From: JACMQX01 sp044225675
GTDB taxonomy: Bacteria; Pseudomonadota; Gammaproteobacteria; Burkholderiales; Burkholderiaceae_C
Reading direction: 5' to 3'
Assembly (NCBI GenBank): GCA_044225675.1
Contig: JBGAIH010000029.1
Coordinates: 3,552-67,551 of the forward strand
DNA: 64,000 bases
Below the pieces are notes generated by a model. It did not search any database and was not told the origin of the DNA. It worked only from the letters and a program-made list of their open reading frames with translations. Shown piece by piece: positions 42,224 through 50,394 of this stretch. Positions within the stretch are counted from its first letter, which is position 1, and every line of letters starts with the position of its first letter. A program made the translations under genes and the position numbers.

Positions 42224-43417
42224 ATGAAGGACATCCAGCACTACATGCGGCCCGGCCTGCTGCAACTGCAGAGCCTGCCGCCGCTGTCGCTCTACGTGCA
42301 CCTGCCCTGGTGCCTGCGCAAGTGCCCGTACTGCGACTTCAACTCCCACGAGATTCGCGGCGGGACTGGTGAGCTGCCCGAGCAGCGTTACCTCGACGCG
42401 CTCGTGGCCGATCTGGAGGCCGCACTGCCGCTGGTGTGGGGCCGCACCATCCACAGCATCTTCATCGGCGGCGGCACGCCCAGCCTGTTCTCGCCCCAGG
42501 CGATCGACCGCCTGCTCGGTGACCTGCGGGCGCGGCTGCGGCTGGAGGCCGACTGCGAGATCACGCTCGAAGCCAACCCCGGCACCTTCGAGAAGGACCG
42601 CTTCCGGGCCTTCCGCGCCGCTGGCGTGACGCGCCTGTCGGTGGGCGTGCAGAGCTTCGACGACGCGAGCCTCAAGGCCCTGGGCCGTGTCCACGACGCG
42701 GCCCAGGCCCGCGCGGCGGTCGAGGAGGCGGCCGCCGCCTTCGACACCTTCAACCTCGACATCATGTACGCGCTGCCGGGCCAGGACCTCGCGGCGCTGG
42801 AGCGCGACGTGCGCGAGGCGCTGGCCTTCGCACCGCCGCACATCTCGATCTACCACCTCACCATCGAGCCGAACACCGTGTTCGCCAAGTTCCCCCCGAA
42901 GGTGCCCGAGGACGACCTGGCCTACGCGATGCTCGACCGCATCACCGAGCTGACCGGCGCGGCCGGGCTGGCGCGCTACGAGGTCTCGGCCTATGCGCGG
43001 GCGGGCCACGGCTGCTGGCACAACCTCAACTACTGGCAGTTCGGTGACTACCTGGGCATCGGCGCCGGCGCCCACAGCAAGCTCAGCTTCGCGCACCGCG
43101 TGGTACGGCAGGTGCGCTACCGCGACCCACGCCTGTACATGGACAACGCGCTCGCCGGGCAGGCCGTGGCGCAGGACGACGAAGTCCGCCGCGCCGACCT
43201 GCCGTTCGAGTACATGCTCAACGTGCTTCGCCTCCGGCAGGGCTTTGCGCTGCCCGACTTCACCGAGCGCACCGGTCTGCCCGTCTCGGCCATCGAGCCC
43301 GGCCTGCGTGCCGCGCAGGCCAAGGGCCTGATCGAGCGCGACGGTGCGCACGTGCGGCCGACCGAGCGCGGCTTCGACTTCCTCAGCGACCTGCAGGGCC
43401 TGTTTCTGGCCGATTGA
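42224..43417 (+). CDS. hemW: Radical SAM heme chaperone HemW
   Basis: 397 residues. The radical SAM cluster motif is C30xxxC34xxC37 in HLPWCLRKCPYCDFNSHE, followed by FIGGGTPSLF and the HemN-like C-terminal domain. The CxxxCxxC-DF form is that of HemW, a heme chaperone, not the coproporphyrinogen dehydrogenase HemN. Last gene of the kinase-phosphatase-rph-rdgB-hemW run. A GTG eight codons upstream (42200) is an alternative start. Confidence 0.93.
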   Translation: MKDIQHYMRPGLLQLQSLPPLSLYVHLPWCLRKCPYCDFNSHEIRGGTGELPEQRYLDALVADLEAALPLVWGRTIHSIFIGGGTPSLFSPQAIDRLLGDLRARLRLEADCEITLEANPGTFEKDRFRAFRAAGVTRLSVGVQSFDDASLKALGRVHDAAQARAAVEEAAAAFDTFNLDIMYALPGQDLAALERDVREALAFAPPHISIYHLTIEPNTVFAKFPPKVPEDDLAYAMLDRITELTGAAGLARYEVSAYARAGHGCWHNLNYWQFGDYLGIGAGAHSKLSFAHRVVRQVRYRDPRLYMDNALAGQAVAQDDEVRRADLPFEYMLNVLRLRQGFALPDFTERTGLPVSAIEPGLRAAQAKGLIERDGAHVRPTERGFDFLSDLQGLFLAD

Positions 43418-43487
43418 ACGGCTTTAACATGGCGGGCATGCGGCGCGCCCGCGCGCGCCAACACATCTCACGAGACAAGATACTTCC

Positions 43488-44600
43488 ATGACCTCTCCCC
43501 GAATGCTCAGCGGCGTGCGCGTCGTCGAAATCTGCGGACTCGGCCCCGGGCCCTTCTGCGCCATGCATCTGGCCGACCTCGGCGCCGACGTGATCGCCAT
43601 CGAGCGGCCGGCCGCTCCCGGCACCACGCAGAATATGCTCAACCGGGGCAAGCGCCACGTCGAGGCCGACCTCAAGACCCCCGAGGGGCGCGAACTCGTG
43701 CTCCGTCTCGTGCGCGACGCCGACGCGCTGATCGAAGGCATGCGTCCCGGCGTGATGGAGCGGCTGGGGCTGGGACCCGAGGCCTGCCACGCGATCAACC
43801 CGCGCCTGGTCTACGGCCGCATGACGGGCTGGGGGCAGGACGGCCCGATGGCCCAGGCGGCCGGCCACGACAACAACTACATCTCGCAGTCCGGTGCCCT
43901 CTACTACACCGGCGGCGCGGACGACGTGCCCTCGGCGCCGATCACGGTCATCGGCGACGTCGGCGGCGGTGCGCTGTACCTCGCGGTGGGCCTGCTCTCG
44001 GGCATCCTGCGGGCACGCGAGACAGGGCAGGGCACCGTGGTGGACGCGGCCATCGTCGATGGCTCGGCCCACATGCTGCAGCTTCTGCTGTCCACTGCGC
44101 GGCGCGGGCTGGTCACGGGCGAGCGCGGGCAGAACGTGCACGACAGCTCGCCGTTCTTTCGCACCTACCGCTGCGCCGACGGCGGCTTCATCACGCTCGG
44201 CGCGCTGGAGCCGCAGTTCTATGCGCTGCTGCTCGACAAGCTGGGGCTCACGGGCGATCCGCTGTTTGCGCAGCAATACGACCGCAGCCAGTGGCCCGCA
44301 GCCTGCGAACGGCTGGCCGACCTGTTCGGCCGCAAGACGCGGGACGAATGGCGCGCTCTGCTCGAAGGCACGGACGTCTGCTTCGGCGCCGTGCTCAGCC
44401 CCCGCGAAGCGGCCGTACACCCGCACAATGCGGCGCGCGGCATCTACTTCGAGCGCGACGGACTCCTGCAGTCCGCCCCGGCGCCGCGATTCGACGGCGA
44501 GCGTACCGAACCCGGCCCGCTGCCCGCGCGTGGCGAGCATGGCAACGCGGTGCGGCAGGCCCTCGCGGCCGATCCGCCGGCGGCCTGGAAGCCGCGCTGA
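43488..44600 (+). CDS. CaiB/BaiF CoA-transferase family protein (AMACR-like)
   Basis: 370 residues of the class III CoA-transferase family. The N-terminal LSGVRVVEICGLGPGPFCAMHLADLGADVI and the GWGQDGPMAQAAGHDNNYI segment resemble alpha-methylacyl-CoA racemase more than formyl-CoA transferase. In that branch the catalytic pair is His and Asp: H126-D127-type residues in AGHDNNY are present. It is likely to epimerise 2-methylacyl-CoA or move CoA; the substrate is not known. The ATG at 43488 follows an adequate ribosome-binding site. Single gene. Confidence 0.9.
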   Translation: MTSPRMLSGVRVVEICGLGPGPFCAMHLADLGADVIAIERPAAPGTTQNMLNRGKRHVEADLKTPEGRELVLRLVRDADALIEGMRPGVMERLGLGPEACHAINPRLVYGRMTGWGQDGPMAQAAGHDNNYISQSGALYYTGGADDVPSAPITVIGDVGGGALYLAVGLLSGILRARETGQGTVVDAAIVDGSAHMLQLLLSTARRGLVTGERGQNVHDSSPFFRTYRCADGGFITLGALEPQFYALLLDKLGLTGDPLFAQQYDRSQWPAACERLADLFGRKTRDEWRALLEGTDVCFGAVLSPREAAVHPHNAARGIYFERDGLLQSAPAPRFDGERTEPGPLPARGEHGNAVRQALAADPPAAWKPR

Positions 44601-44688
44601 CGCGAGCCGGCTCGCGGGGGCCTGCCCCCTGGATTCTTCGCTCGACTGTTCGCTAGCCTGGTTGCTGGCTTGCCCGCATGGGCGATAC

Positions 44689-44820
44689 TCAGCGCTGCGT
44701 CGGCAGCACGATGGCCTGTGCCGTCGCCGGTTCTTCCGCCAGACCCGCCGCCACCAGCAGCGCGGTGCTCGCCAGCGTGGCGAGGACGAAGGTGAGGACT
44801 TGCAGCGAGGTGGACTTCAT
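44689..44820 (-). CDS. Very small hydrophobic exported peptide, 43 residues
   Basis: Not recognised. The frame runs from an ATG at 44820 with GGAG 9 bases upstream. It starts MKSTSLQ, has one hydrophobic helix (7-27) and ends AIVLPTQR after an AEEPATAQA stretch that looks like a signal-peptidase site. The mature peptide would be about ten residues, or the whole could stay as a one-helix membrane peptide. Codon use fits the genome (third-position GC). It stands between caiB-like and the leader of the next operon. Confidence 0.5.
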   Translation of the reverse strand: MKSTSLQVLTFVLATLASTALLVAAGLAEEPATAQAIVLPTQR

Positions 44821-45213
44821 GGGGCGGCTCCGGCAGTGACGTGGTCTGGTGGAGACTTTAAGAAGCCGCCGTGGCCCGCCGCTTGATCTGCCTCAAGCGC
44901 GGCGGAAATGGCGCGACCCGCGCCGCCGTCGTGCGCTGCGGCATGGACCCCGCCAGCACTGCGACATGTACCGCGCAAAGTCCTGCCATGCGGCAAGGTC
45001 AAATAAATCGGTACGCGTTTTCAGGATATCGACTACACTGCATGGCAGTCCTGCGACCCGTTTGCCTTAGCAGGACTTGTTGTCTGACTCTTCTGCGCCA
45101 TGTTCATGGCCGCACAGTTCACCAGGTTCACGCAACCTGCCTGATCGTCAAACTCCCCTTTGTGGCGAGCCCCCTGGATGGCGCAACCGAGCGCTCTCCG
45201 CACTTCCGTATCC
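44821..45213. other. 393-base intergenic leader region with alternative hairpins
   Basis: No protein gene is seen. The segment 44,995-45,080 is AT-richer. AGTCCTGC occurs at 44979-44986 and 45047-45054, and both can pair with GCAGGACT (45070-45077). CTGCCATG (44983-44990) can pair with CATGGCAG (45041-45048) instead. The pairings exclude each other, as in a switchable leader. A TACACT -10-like box is at 45034-45039. Confidence 0.45.
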
Positions 45214-45423
45214 ATGAATCAAGTCTTTACGGCGGGCAAGTTTCTTGTCACGCCCCTCACGCGCAAGACCGACGCCGGCGACTATGCCGCATCCGTGTCG
45301 ATCCGCCGCGGCATGCACGACCGTGTGTTCCGCTTCATTCCCCGCTTCGTCAGCGAAGCCCGGGCCCTGCGCTATGCGCTGAGCGAAGGTCGCAGTCTCG
45401 TGCTGAGCAATCAGCTTGCCTGA
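45214..45423 (+). CDS. Small basic protein of unknown function, 69 residues
   Basis: Unrecognised. The ATG at 45214 begins a compact basic protein (about 10 Arg and 3 Lys) ending in SEARALRYALSEGRSLVLSNQLA. It has no transmembrane segment or Cys. It lies 131 bases upstream of the RRM-protein gene and is probably cotranscribed with it. A role linked to RNA binding or to the RRM protein is possible but not shown. The upstream 393-base gap has leader-like structure. Confidence 0.65.
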   Translation: MNQVFTAGKFLVTPLTRKTDAGDYAASVSIRRGMHDRVFRFIPRFVSEARALRYALSEGRSLVLSNQLA

Positions 45424-45426
45424 CCG

Positions 45427-45541
45427 GCCCTGCTCCCAACCGTCTTTCTCCCCCCAGATACTTCCCTCCATTCCCTTCCTCCCATCCGCATCGCGCCACC
45501 CGGCGCGACCCTTCCCCCTCTTTCTTCCCAACCCCTTTTTC
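45427..45541 (+). promoter_or_regulatory. Polypyrimidine leader with central hairpin before the RRM gene
   Basis: This 115-base stretch is almost all C and T in two tracts (about 45440-45485 and 45509-45541). They flank a perfect 7-bp hairpin, TCGCGCC-ACCC-GGCGCGA (45491-45508). The gene that follows lacks a good Shine-Dalgarno sequence. The leader could bind the encoded RNA-binding protein itself. Confidence 0.55.
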
Positions 45542-45554
45542 TGAAAGCAATCTC

Positions 45555-45896
45555 ATGGACAACAAACTCTACGTCGGCAACCTGGCCTACTCCATCACCG
45601 GCGACACCCTGCAGCAGCAGTTCTCGCAATTCGGCACCGTCAACTCCGCCAAGGTCATGACCGACCGCGACAGCGGCCGCTCCAAGGGCTTCGGCTTCGT
45701 CGAAATGTCCAACGCCGACGAAGCTCAGGCTGCCATCAGCGCGCTCAACGGCCAGTCGGTCGAAGGCCGTGCCCTGTCGGTCAACGTCGCGCGCCCCATG
45801 GAAAAGCGTGAAGGCGGCTTCGGTGGTGGCGGCGGCTACGGTGGTGGCAACCGCAATGACGGCGGCGGCTACCGCGGCGGCCGCAGCTCCTATTGA
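45555..45896 (+). CDS. RRM RNA-binding protein with Gly-rich tail
   Basis: 113 residues. The single RRM has RNP2 as LYVGNL (5-10) and RNP1 as KGFGFVEM (44-51). It is followed by an RGG/GGY-type Gly/Arg-rich tail (86-113). Bacterial proteins of this type resemble cyanobacterial cold-induced Rbp proteins and are thought to be RNA chaperones. The ATG at 45555 has no clear Shine-Dalgarno and is preceded by a polypyrimidine leader. The transglutaminase-like gene begins 22 bases after the stop. Confidence 0.93.
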   Translation: MDNKLYVGNLAYSITGDTLQQQFSQFGTVNSAKVMTDRDSGRSKGFGFVEMSNADEAQAAISALNGQSVEGRALSVNVARPMEKREGGFGGGGGYGGGNRNDGGGYRGGRSSY

Positions 45897-45918
45897 GCTG
45901 CCAGAGCCTTCGCTCCCC

Positions 45919-46779
45919 ATGCGCCTGCACTATGAAGTCGACCTGGACTACGACATCGTCGTGGGCGGGGCCGACTTCATCTTCAACCTGCAGGCCGCCC
46001 GCACGGCGCGGCAGCTGGTGCTCAGCGAATCGCTGATCGTCAACCAGCACGTCGCGCTGCGCGAGTTCAACAGCGGCACCGGGCGCTTCCTGCGCCTGCG
46101 TGCCGGCCCCGGCCCCCTGCGTCTTCGTTACGCGGCCACGGTCGATCTCTTTCAGCACCAGGCCAGCCCGGCCGGCATCCCCGAAGTGTGGATCCCGGAC
46201 CTGCCCGGCGAGGTGCTCCCCTTTCTCTATCCGAGCCGCTACTGCGAATCCGACAAGCTCAATGGCACGGCCATGGCGCTGTTCGGCGGGCTGTGGCAGG
46301 GCTACAGCCGCGTCCAGGCCATCTGCGACTGGGTTCGCAGCCACGTGCGCTTCGAATCCGGCAGCTCCGGCGGCACGACCAGCGCCGTCGACACGCTGCA
46401 GCAGGGCCGCGGCGTGTGCCGCGACTTTGCCCACCTGATGATCGCGCTGTGCCGCGCCGTGAACATTCCGGCCCGGTTCACCACTGGCCTCGACTACGGC
46501 GCCGACCCGATCCTCGGTCCGCCCGACTTCCACGCCTACGTGGAAGCCTACGTGGGCGGGCGCTGGTACATGTTCGATCCGTCGGGCACGGCCATTCCCA
46601 TGGGCTTCGTGCGCATCAGCTCGGGACGCGACGCATCGGACTGCGCCTACGCCTCGATCTTCGGCGGCGTCAACCCGCAGGGCCGGCGCCTGCACATCGA
46701 AGCCGTGGCGGGAGCCGACGGCGTGGTGCGCGAGCCCTGGCGTACCACCGATGCACTGTCGACCGACGACGGGCCCTGA
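45919..46779 (+). CDS. Transglutaminase-like cysteine peptidase-fold protein
   Basis: 286 residues. An N-terminal beta domain (1-95, bacterial transglutaminase-like N-terminal type) is followed by the transglutaminase core. The catalytic triad is C167 in GRGVCRDFAHL, H205 in DFHAYVEAYV and D220 in YMFDPSG. No signal peptide, so it is cytosolic. The family includes amidases and peptidases; the reaction here is unknown. The stop lies in the first of three 17-bp tandem units. Confidence 0.9.
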   Translation: MRLHYEVDLDYDIVVGGADFIFNLQAARTARQLVLSESLIVNQHVALREFNSGTGRFLRLRAGPGPLRLRYAATVDLFQHQASPAGIPEVWIPDLPGEVLPFLYPSRYCESDKLNGTAMALFGGLWQGYSRVQAICDWVRSHVRFESGSSGGTTSAVDTLQQGRGVCRDFAHLMIALCRAVNIPARFTTGLDYGADPILGPPDFHAYVEAYVGGRWYMFDPSGTAIPMGFVRISSGRDASDCAYASIFGGVNPQGRRLHIEAVAGADGVVREPWRTTDALSTDDGP

Positions 46780-46821
46780 CGCGCCGCGAGCCCTGAGCCC
46801 GCGCGAGCCCTGCAAGCCGCG
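46771..46821. repeat. 17-bp tandem repeat spanning the transglutaminase-like gene stop
   Basis: Units at 46771-46787, 46788-46804 and 46805-46821 share a core G(A/G)GCCCTG. The gene's CCC TGA stop lies in unit 1, and unit 2 repeats the same CCCTGA. Confidence 0.8.
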
Positions 46822-46835
46822 TCGGCCTGACCGCT

Positions 46836-48038
46836 TCACGTCTCGCCGGCCGTCCCGTCTTCCTTGAGCTGCGCGAACAGCGCGGCCATCGTCGGATTGC
46901 CCCGCGTGAGCTTCTTGATCGTCACGTCCTGGGCCTTGTCGTTGGCCAGGCGAAGATTGCGGTCGGCGCCCAGCAGCGCCTCCTTCGTCTTCTGCAGGTG
47001 GTCGATGGACTTGTCGATCTCGTCGATCGCGGTCTGAAAGCGCCGCGACGCCAGGTCGAAGTTCCTGGCGAAGGCCGACTTGAAGCCTTCGAGTTCGTTC
47101 TCGAAGTTCGTGATGTCCACGTTCTGCGCTTTCACCAGCGCCAGCTCCGTCTTGTACTTCAGCGAATTCATCGCCGCATTGCGCAGCAGCGTGATGATCG
47201 GGATGAAGAACTGCGGCCGCACCACGTACATCTTCGGGTAGCGGTGGAACACGTCGACGATGCCGGTGTTGTACAGCTCGCTGTCGGGCTCCAGCAGAGA
47301 CACCAGCACCGCGTATTCGCAGCCTTTTTCCTGGCGGTCCCTGTCCAGCTCCCTGAGGAAATCCTCGTTGCGGTTCTTCGTCGCCGTGCGGTCGCCCTCG
47401 TTCTTCATCTCGAACATGATCGAGACGATCTCGGTGCCCGCCTCGTCGGTGTCGCGGAAGATGTAGTCGCCCTTGCTGCCCGATCGCGCGTCGTTGTCCT
47501 TCTCGAAGTAGGCGCGCGGGAACGCCGTGGCGCGGATGCGGTTGAACTCCGTCTCGCAATGCTGCTCCAGCGTCTCGCCCACCATCTTGGTCGACAGGCG
47601 GGCCTTCATGTCGCGCAGCCGCTCGATGGCGTCGTCGCGGTCGCGGATCTGCGTCTCGTACTTGTCCTTGAGCGCCTTCTCTGCGAGCTGCTTCTCGAGC
47701 GCCGCGCGTTCGAGCCCGCTGCGCAGTGCGTCGCGCTCGCGCTCGACCTGGCCGACCGCCTCGGCCACGGCCAGCCGCTGCGCCATCTCGGTGGAGGCCA
47801 GGCGCGCCTGCAGGCCCTGGATCTCCGCGTCCTTGGCGGAGGCGGCCTGCTGCAACTGGCTCGCAAGCTGTGCCCGGGCCAGCTCGACGGCATTGCGCTT
47901 GTCCCGCTCGGCCAGCGCCAGCCGCTCATGGAGCTGCCGGTCGAAGTCGCTGTCGCGGACCTGCTTGAGGATGTCGGCATAGCCGGCCTCGTCGATCTTG
48001 AAGGCCTTGCCGCAGTGGGGGCAGATGATGTCGTGCAT
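46836..48038 (-). CDS. DUF2130 coiled-coil protein
   Basis: 400 residues. It has an N-terminal zinc-finger-like CPHCGKAF (6-13), a long coiled coil (about 25-195) rich in Arg, Glu and Gln, then a conserved domain (about 200-340) with ARSGSKGDYIFRD and FEMKNEG. The last has the PD-(D/E)XK-like look of the DUF2130/RmuC-type nuclease fold. Function is unproven; RmuC relatives limit DNA rearrangement. The start is the ATG at 48038. Single gene, convergent with the transglutaminase-like gene. Confidence 0.86.
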   Translation of the reverse strand: MHDIICPHCGKAFKIDEAGYADILKQVRDSDFDRQLHERLALAERDKRNAVELARAQLASQLQQAASAKDAEIQGLQARLASTEMAQRLAVAEAVGQVERERDALRSGLERAALEKQLAEKALKDKYETQIRDRDDAIERLRDMKARLSTKMVGETLEQHCETEFNRIRATAFPRAYFEKDNDARSGSKGDYIFRDTDEAGTEIVSIMFEMKNEGDRTATKNRNEDFLRELDRDRQEKGCEYAVLVSLLEPDSELYNTGIVDVFHRYPKMYVVRPQFFIPIITLLRNAAMNSLKYKTELALVKAQNVDITNFENELEGFKSAFARNFDLASRRFQTAIDEIDKSIDHLQKTKEALLGADRNLRLANDKAQDVTIKKLTRGNPTMAALFAQLKEDGTAGET

Positions 48039-48172
48039 GCGCGTGGGTCCTTGGGGGGGAGGGCGGCCTGCCCGTGCCATGGCTGCACTATAGCCTTGCG
48101 CGCCGCCGCGCACGACCGCGACTGCCGGGCCTCACGGCCCCTTCGCGGGCACGCTCACCGACCTTCGCGCGT

Positions 48173-49780
48173 TCACAGCCCGGTCGCGCGCACGCCGCAG
48201 ACCACCTCGAAGCTCACGCTGCTCTGCGCAGGCAGCTGGGTCAGGACGATGCCGCCGCCAGCGCCGGTGTCCTGCAGCGCCGCGATGGTCACGCCAGGCG
48301 CGGCGGGGCAGGCGGCTGCGCCGGTGGTGCCGGTGCAGCTCACGCTGGTGCAGGCCAGCTCCGGCACGGCCGGATCGCGCAGCACCGAGTTGTGGGCGGC
48401 CGCCAGCCCGCTGTTTGACACGACGATCTGGTAGGTGGTCGTGCCGCCCGCCGCCACTGTGCCCGTGCCGTTGCTCTTGGTCAGCGACAGGAAGGTGGCC
48501 GGCGTCACCGTCGTCAGCGCGGTGCCGCTGTTGTCGGCCGGGTCCGGGTCCGTCACGTTGGGCGGCAGCGCGAGCGCGGCGGTGTTGGTGATCACGCCGT
48601 TGAAGCTCGGCAGCACCGGGGCCGTCACCTGCAGCGTCAGCACCCCGCCGCGCGACAGGCTCACCGTCTGCTGGATGCTGCCCGTGCCGCTGGCAGCGCC
48701 GCAGGCGGTCGTCACGGCCGTGACGCTGCCGGCGTTCGTCACCGAGCAGGTCCAGCTCGCGGCCGCCACGTCGAAGGCTGCCGGATCGAGCGTGTCGGTG
48801 AGCGTGGCGCCGCCTCCCACGAGGCCCGGGCCGCTGTTGGTCACCGTGATCGTGTACGTCACGGTCCGCCCGCTGCCCTGCACCAGGGTGGCAGCACTGG
48901 TGCGTGTCTTGGCGACGGTGGCATTCACCGGGAACGAGCGCGACAGATCGGTGAGCGAGGTCGCCGTCGCGCCGATGACGGCGGCCACGCCCGTCTGCGT
49001 GTCGATGCCATAGGTGTTGTTGGCCGAGCCCGTGCTCGCGATGAGGCAGGGGTAGGTTGCGATGTTGGCATTGCAGCCGGTGGCCACCACCGATACCTCC
49101 GACAGGCCATTGGGCACGTCGCTGCCGCCGAAGAGGCTCGTGGATGCCGTCGTCGGCAGAACGGCATCGGCGGCGGCGACGCCGGCCAGCGAGGCTGCGG
49201 TGACGCGGTAGAGCCGGTAGCCGCCCGCGCTGTTGGCCAGCAGGTACATGTCGCCGTTGTTGACGCAGGCCATGTCACCGCTGCCCAGGGTCGGCACGCC
49301 ATTGAGGATGATGCGGTACTGCAGCGAGCCGTCTGCGGGGCTGATCCGGTAGATGTAGAGGTTGCCGCCCGTGCCGTTGCTCGTCGCGGCATACAGCCGC
49401 CCGTCGGGGCAGAAGGTCATGCGGATCACGCCGCCCGGCGTGCCGGCATTGCCCACCGCCGTATCGGCGCAGGTGAGCGGGTCGAGCTTTCGCATCGCCG
49501 GGTTCGCACCCGCATCCGACGCGATGTAGTAGATCAGCCCGTCCACCGGGCTCACCCCGTTGGCATTGGACGCGACCCCGAGCGCGCAGCCGGTGGAGGT
49601 GGCCCGCCCCGTCACCGGGTCGACCGACCACACGCGGTCCACGCCTGAAGTGCCCACGCCATAGACGATCTGCGCGTGGACGGCGCAAGGCATGCACGCG
49701 AGAGCAGAAATTGCCAGCAGGAGCAGGCGCCCGAACAGGCGAAGAGCTGCCGCCGTGCGCAGCGCGAACCGGCGTGTCAT
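48173..49780 (-). CDS. Secreted beta-propeller protein with two DUF11 domains
   Basis: 535 residues. A signal peptide ends near AVHAQ (37). A propeller-like Thr/Ser/Gly-rich domain (about 38-290) with repeated YxxxPxxG-type turns resembles DUF6923, followed by two DUF11 domains (about 295-415 and 425-535). DUF11 proteins are surface adhesins or sheath-like modules. No LPXTG or PEP-CTERM anchor is seen. It is divergent from the minor-pilin operon and carries an exact 15-bp TGACTTT box 56 bases upstream, pointing at its start. Confidence 0.85.
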   Translation of the reverse strand: MTRRFALRTAAALRLFGRLLLLAISALACMPCAVHAQIVYGVGTSGVDRVWSVDPVTGRATSTGCALGVASNANGVSPVDGLIYYIASDAGANPAMRKLDPLTCADTAVGNAGTPGGVIRMTFCPDGRLYAATSNGTGGNLYIYRISPADGSLQYRIILNGVPTLGSGDMACVNNGDMYLLANSAGGYRLYRVTAASLAGVAAADAVLPTTASTSLFGGSDVPNGLSEVSVVATGCNANIATYPCLIASTGSANNTYGIDTQTGVAAVIGATATSLTDLSRSFPVNATVAKTRTSAATLVQGSGRTVTYTITVTNSGPGLVGGGATLTDTLDPAAFDVAAASWTCSVTNAGSVTAVTTACGAASGTGSIQQTVSLSRGGVLTLQVTAPVLPSFNGVITNTAALALPPNVTDPDPADNSGTALTTVTPATFLSLTKSNGTGTVAAGGTTTYQIVVSNSGLAAAHNSVLRDPAVPELACTSVSCTGTTGAAACPAAPGVTIAALQDTGAGGGIVLTQLPAQSSVSFEVVCGVRATGL

Positions 49781-49835
49781 GGTGGGAAGTTCTCCAGACG
49801 AACTGCGCAGTCTCGCGCGGGCCGCGCGCAGGGCC

Positions 49836-49850
49836 CAGGACCAAAGTCAT
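49836..49850 (-). promoter_or_regulatory. 15-bp TGACTTT box upstream of the propeller/DUF11 gene
   Basis: On the minus strand this reads ATGACTTTGGTCCTG, identical at all 15 positions to 50291-50305 and 60297-60311. It lies 56-70 bases before the start it points at. Confidence 0.6.
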
Positions 49851-49924
49851 GTGTCCTGCCGCTGGCCTGCCTGGAGGCGCCGCTCGTCGGGTCGGCTTCG
49901 ATGTGATGGCCGTTGGATGGTCGA

Positions 49925-49940
49925 TGTGACTTTCGGCACA
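49925..49940 (+). promoter_or_regulatory. CRP/Vfr-like dyad before the 94-residue gene
   Basis: TGTGA-N6-GCACA differs from the CRP consensus TGTGA-N6-TCACA at one base. It also contains GTGACTTT. It lies 35 bases upstream of the ATG at 49975. Confidence 0.45.
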
Positions 49941-49974
49941 TGGAAAGCCTGCGGGGCGGGACTTCAATACCGCC

Positions 49975-50259
49975 ATGAACACGACCATCTACTGCCAAAT
50001 CGAGAACTACCGGCGCGACGCTGCCTCTGCAATGCAGGTGTGGCAGCGTCTGCTCCAGAACTGGCCGTCCGACGGCGCCGACGAGAACGCCTGGCGCGAC
50101 TGGGCGCGGCGCGCGCAGGAGGCCGAGAACGCCCTGAGCCGTTGCCTGGCGCAGATCGATGCCACCAGTCACCGCATGCATGTGTGGCCCACCAACCCGG
50201 CGATCACGATGCGCAGCAGGCCGCGCGCTTCCGCCGGCCGGGCTCACAGCGGACCGTGA
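49975..50259 (+). CDS. Hypothetical protein, 94 residues
   Basis: Unrecognised. It has a Trp-rich helical N-terminal half (AMQVWQRLLQNWPSD and AWRDWARRAQEAENALSR) and an unstructured basic end. No signal or membrane helix. A CRP-like/TGACTTT dyad lies 35 bases upstream, and the next box and operon begin right after its stop. The gene may belong to the pilin region's regulon. It could be spurious, because coding signals are moderate. Confidence 0.5.
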   Translation: MNTTIYCQIENYRRDAASAMQVWQRLLQNWPSDGADENAWRDWARRAQEAENALSRCLAQIDATSHRMHVWPTNPAITMRSRPRASAGRAHSGP

Positions 50260-50305
50260 CTTTCAGACGGTGCAAAAAGTCATGGCCGATATGACTTTGG
50301 TCCTG
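50256..50305 (+). promoter_or_regulatory. Clustered TGACTTT boxes before the minor-pilin operon
   Basis: GTGACTTT lies at 50256-50263. A perfect palindrome AAAGTCAT-N7-ATGACTTT lies at 50276-50298, and its right arm begins the exact 15-bp copy at 50291-50305. The operon's first ATG is 90 bases further on. Confidence 0.6.
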
Positions 50306-50394
50306 AGTGCAAACGGTGGCGGACTTCAAACTCGCACCCAGGACTTGGCACCTGATTCTGCGCACCGGTCCGCCTGACGTTGGAGAACCGCCCC

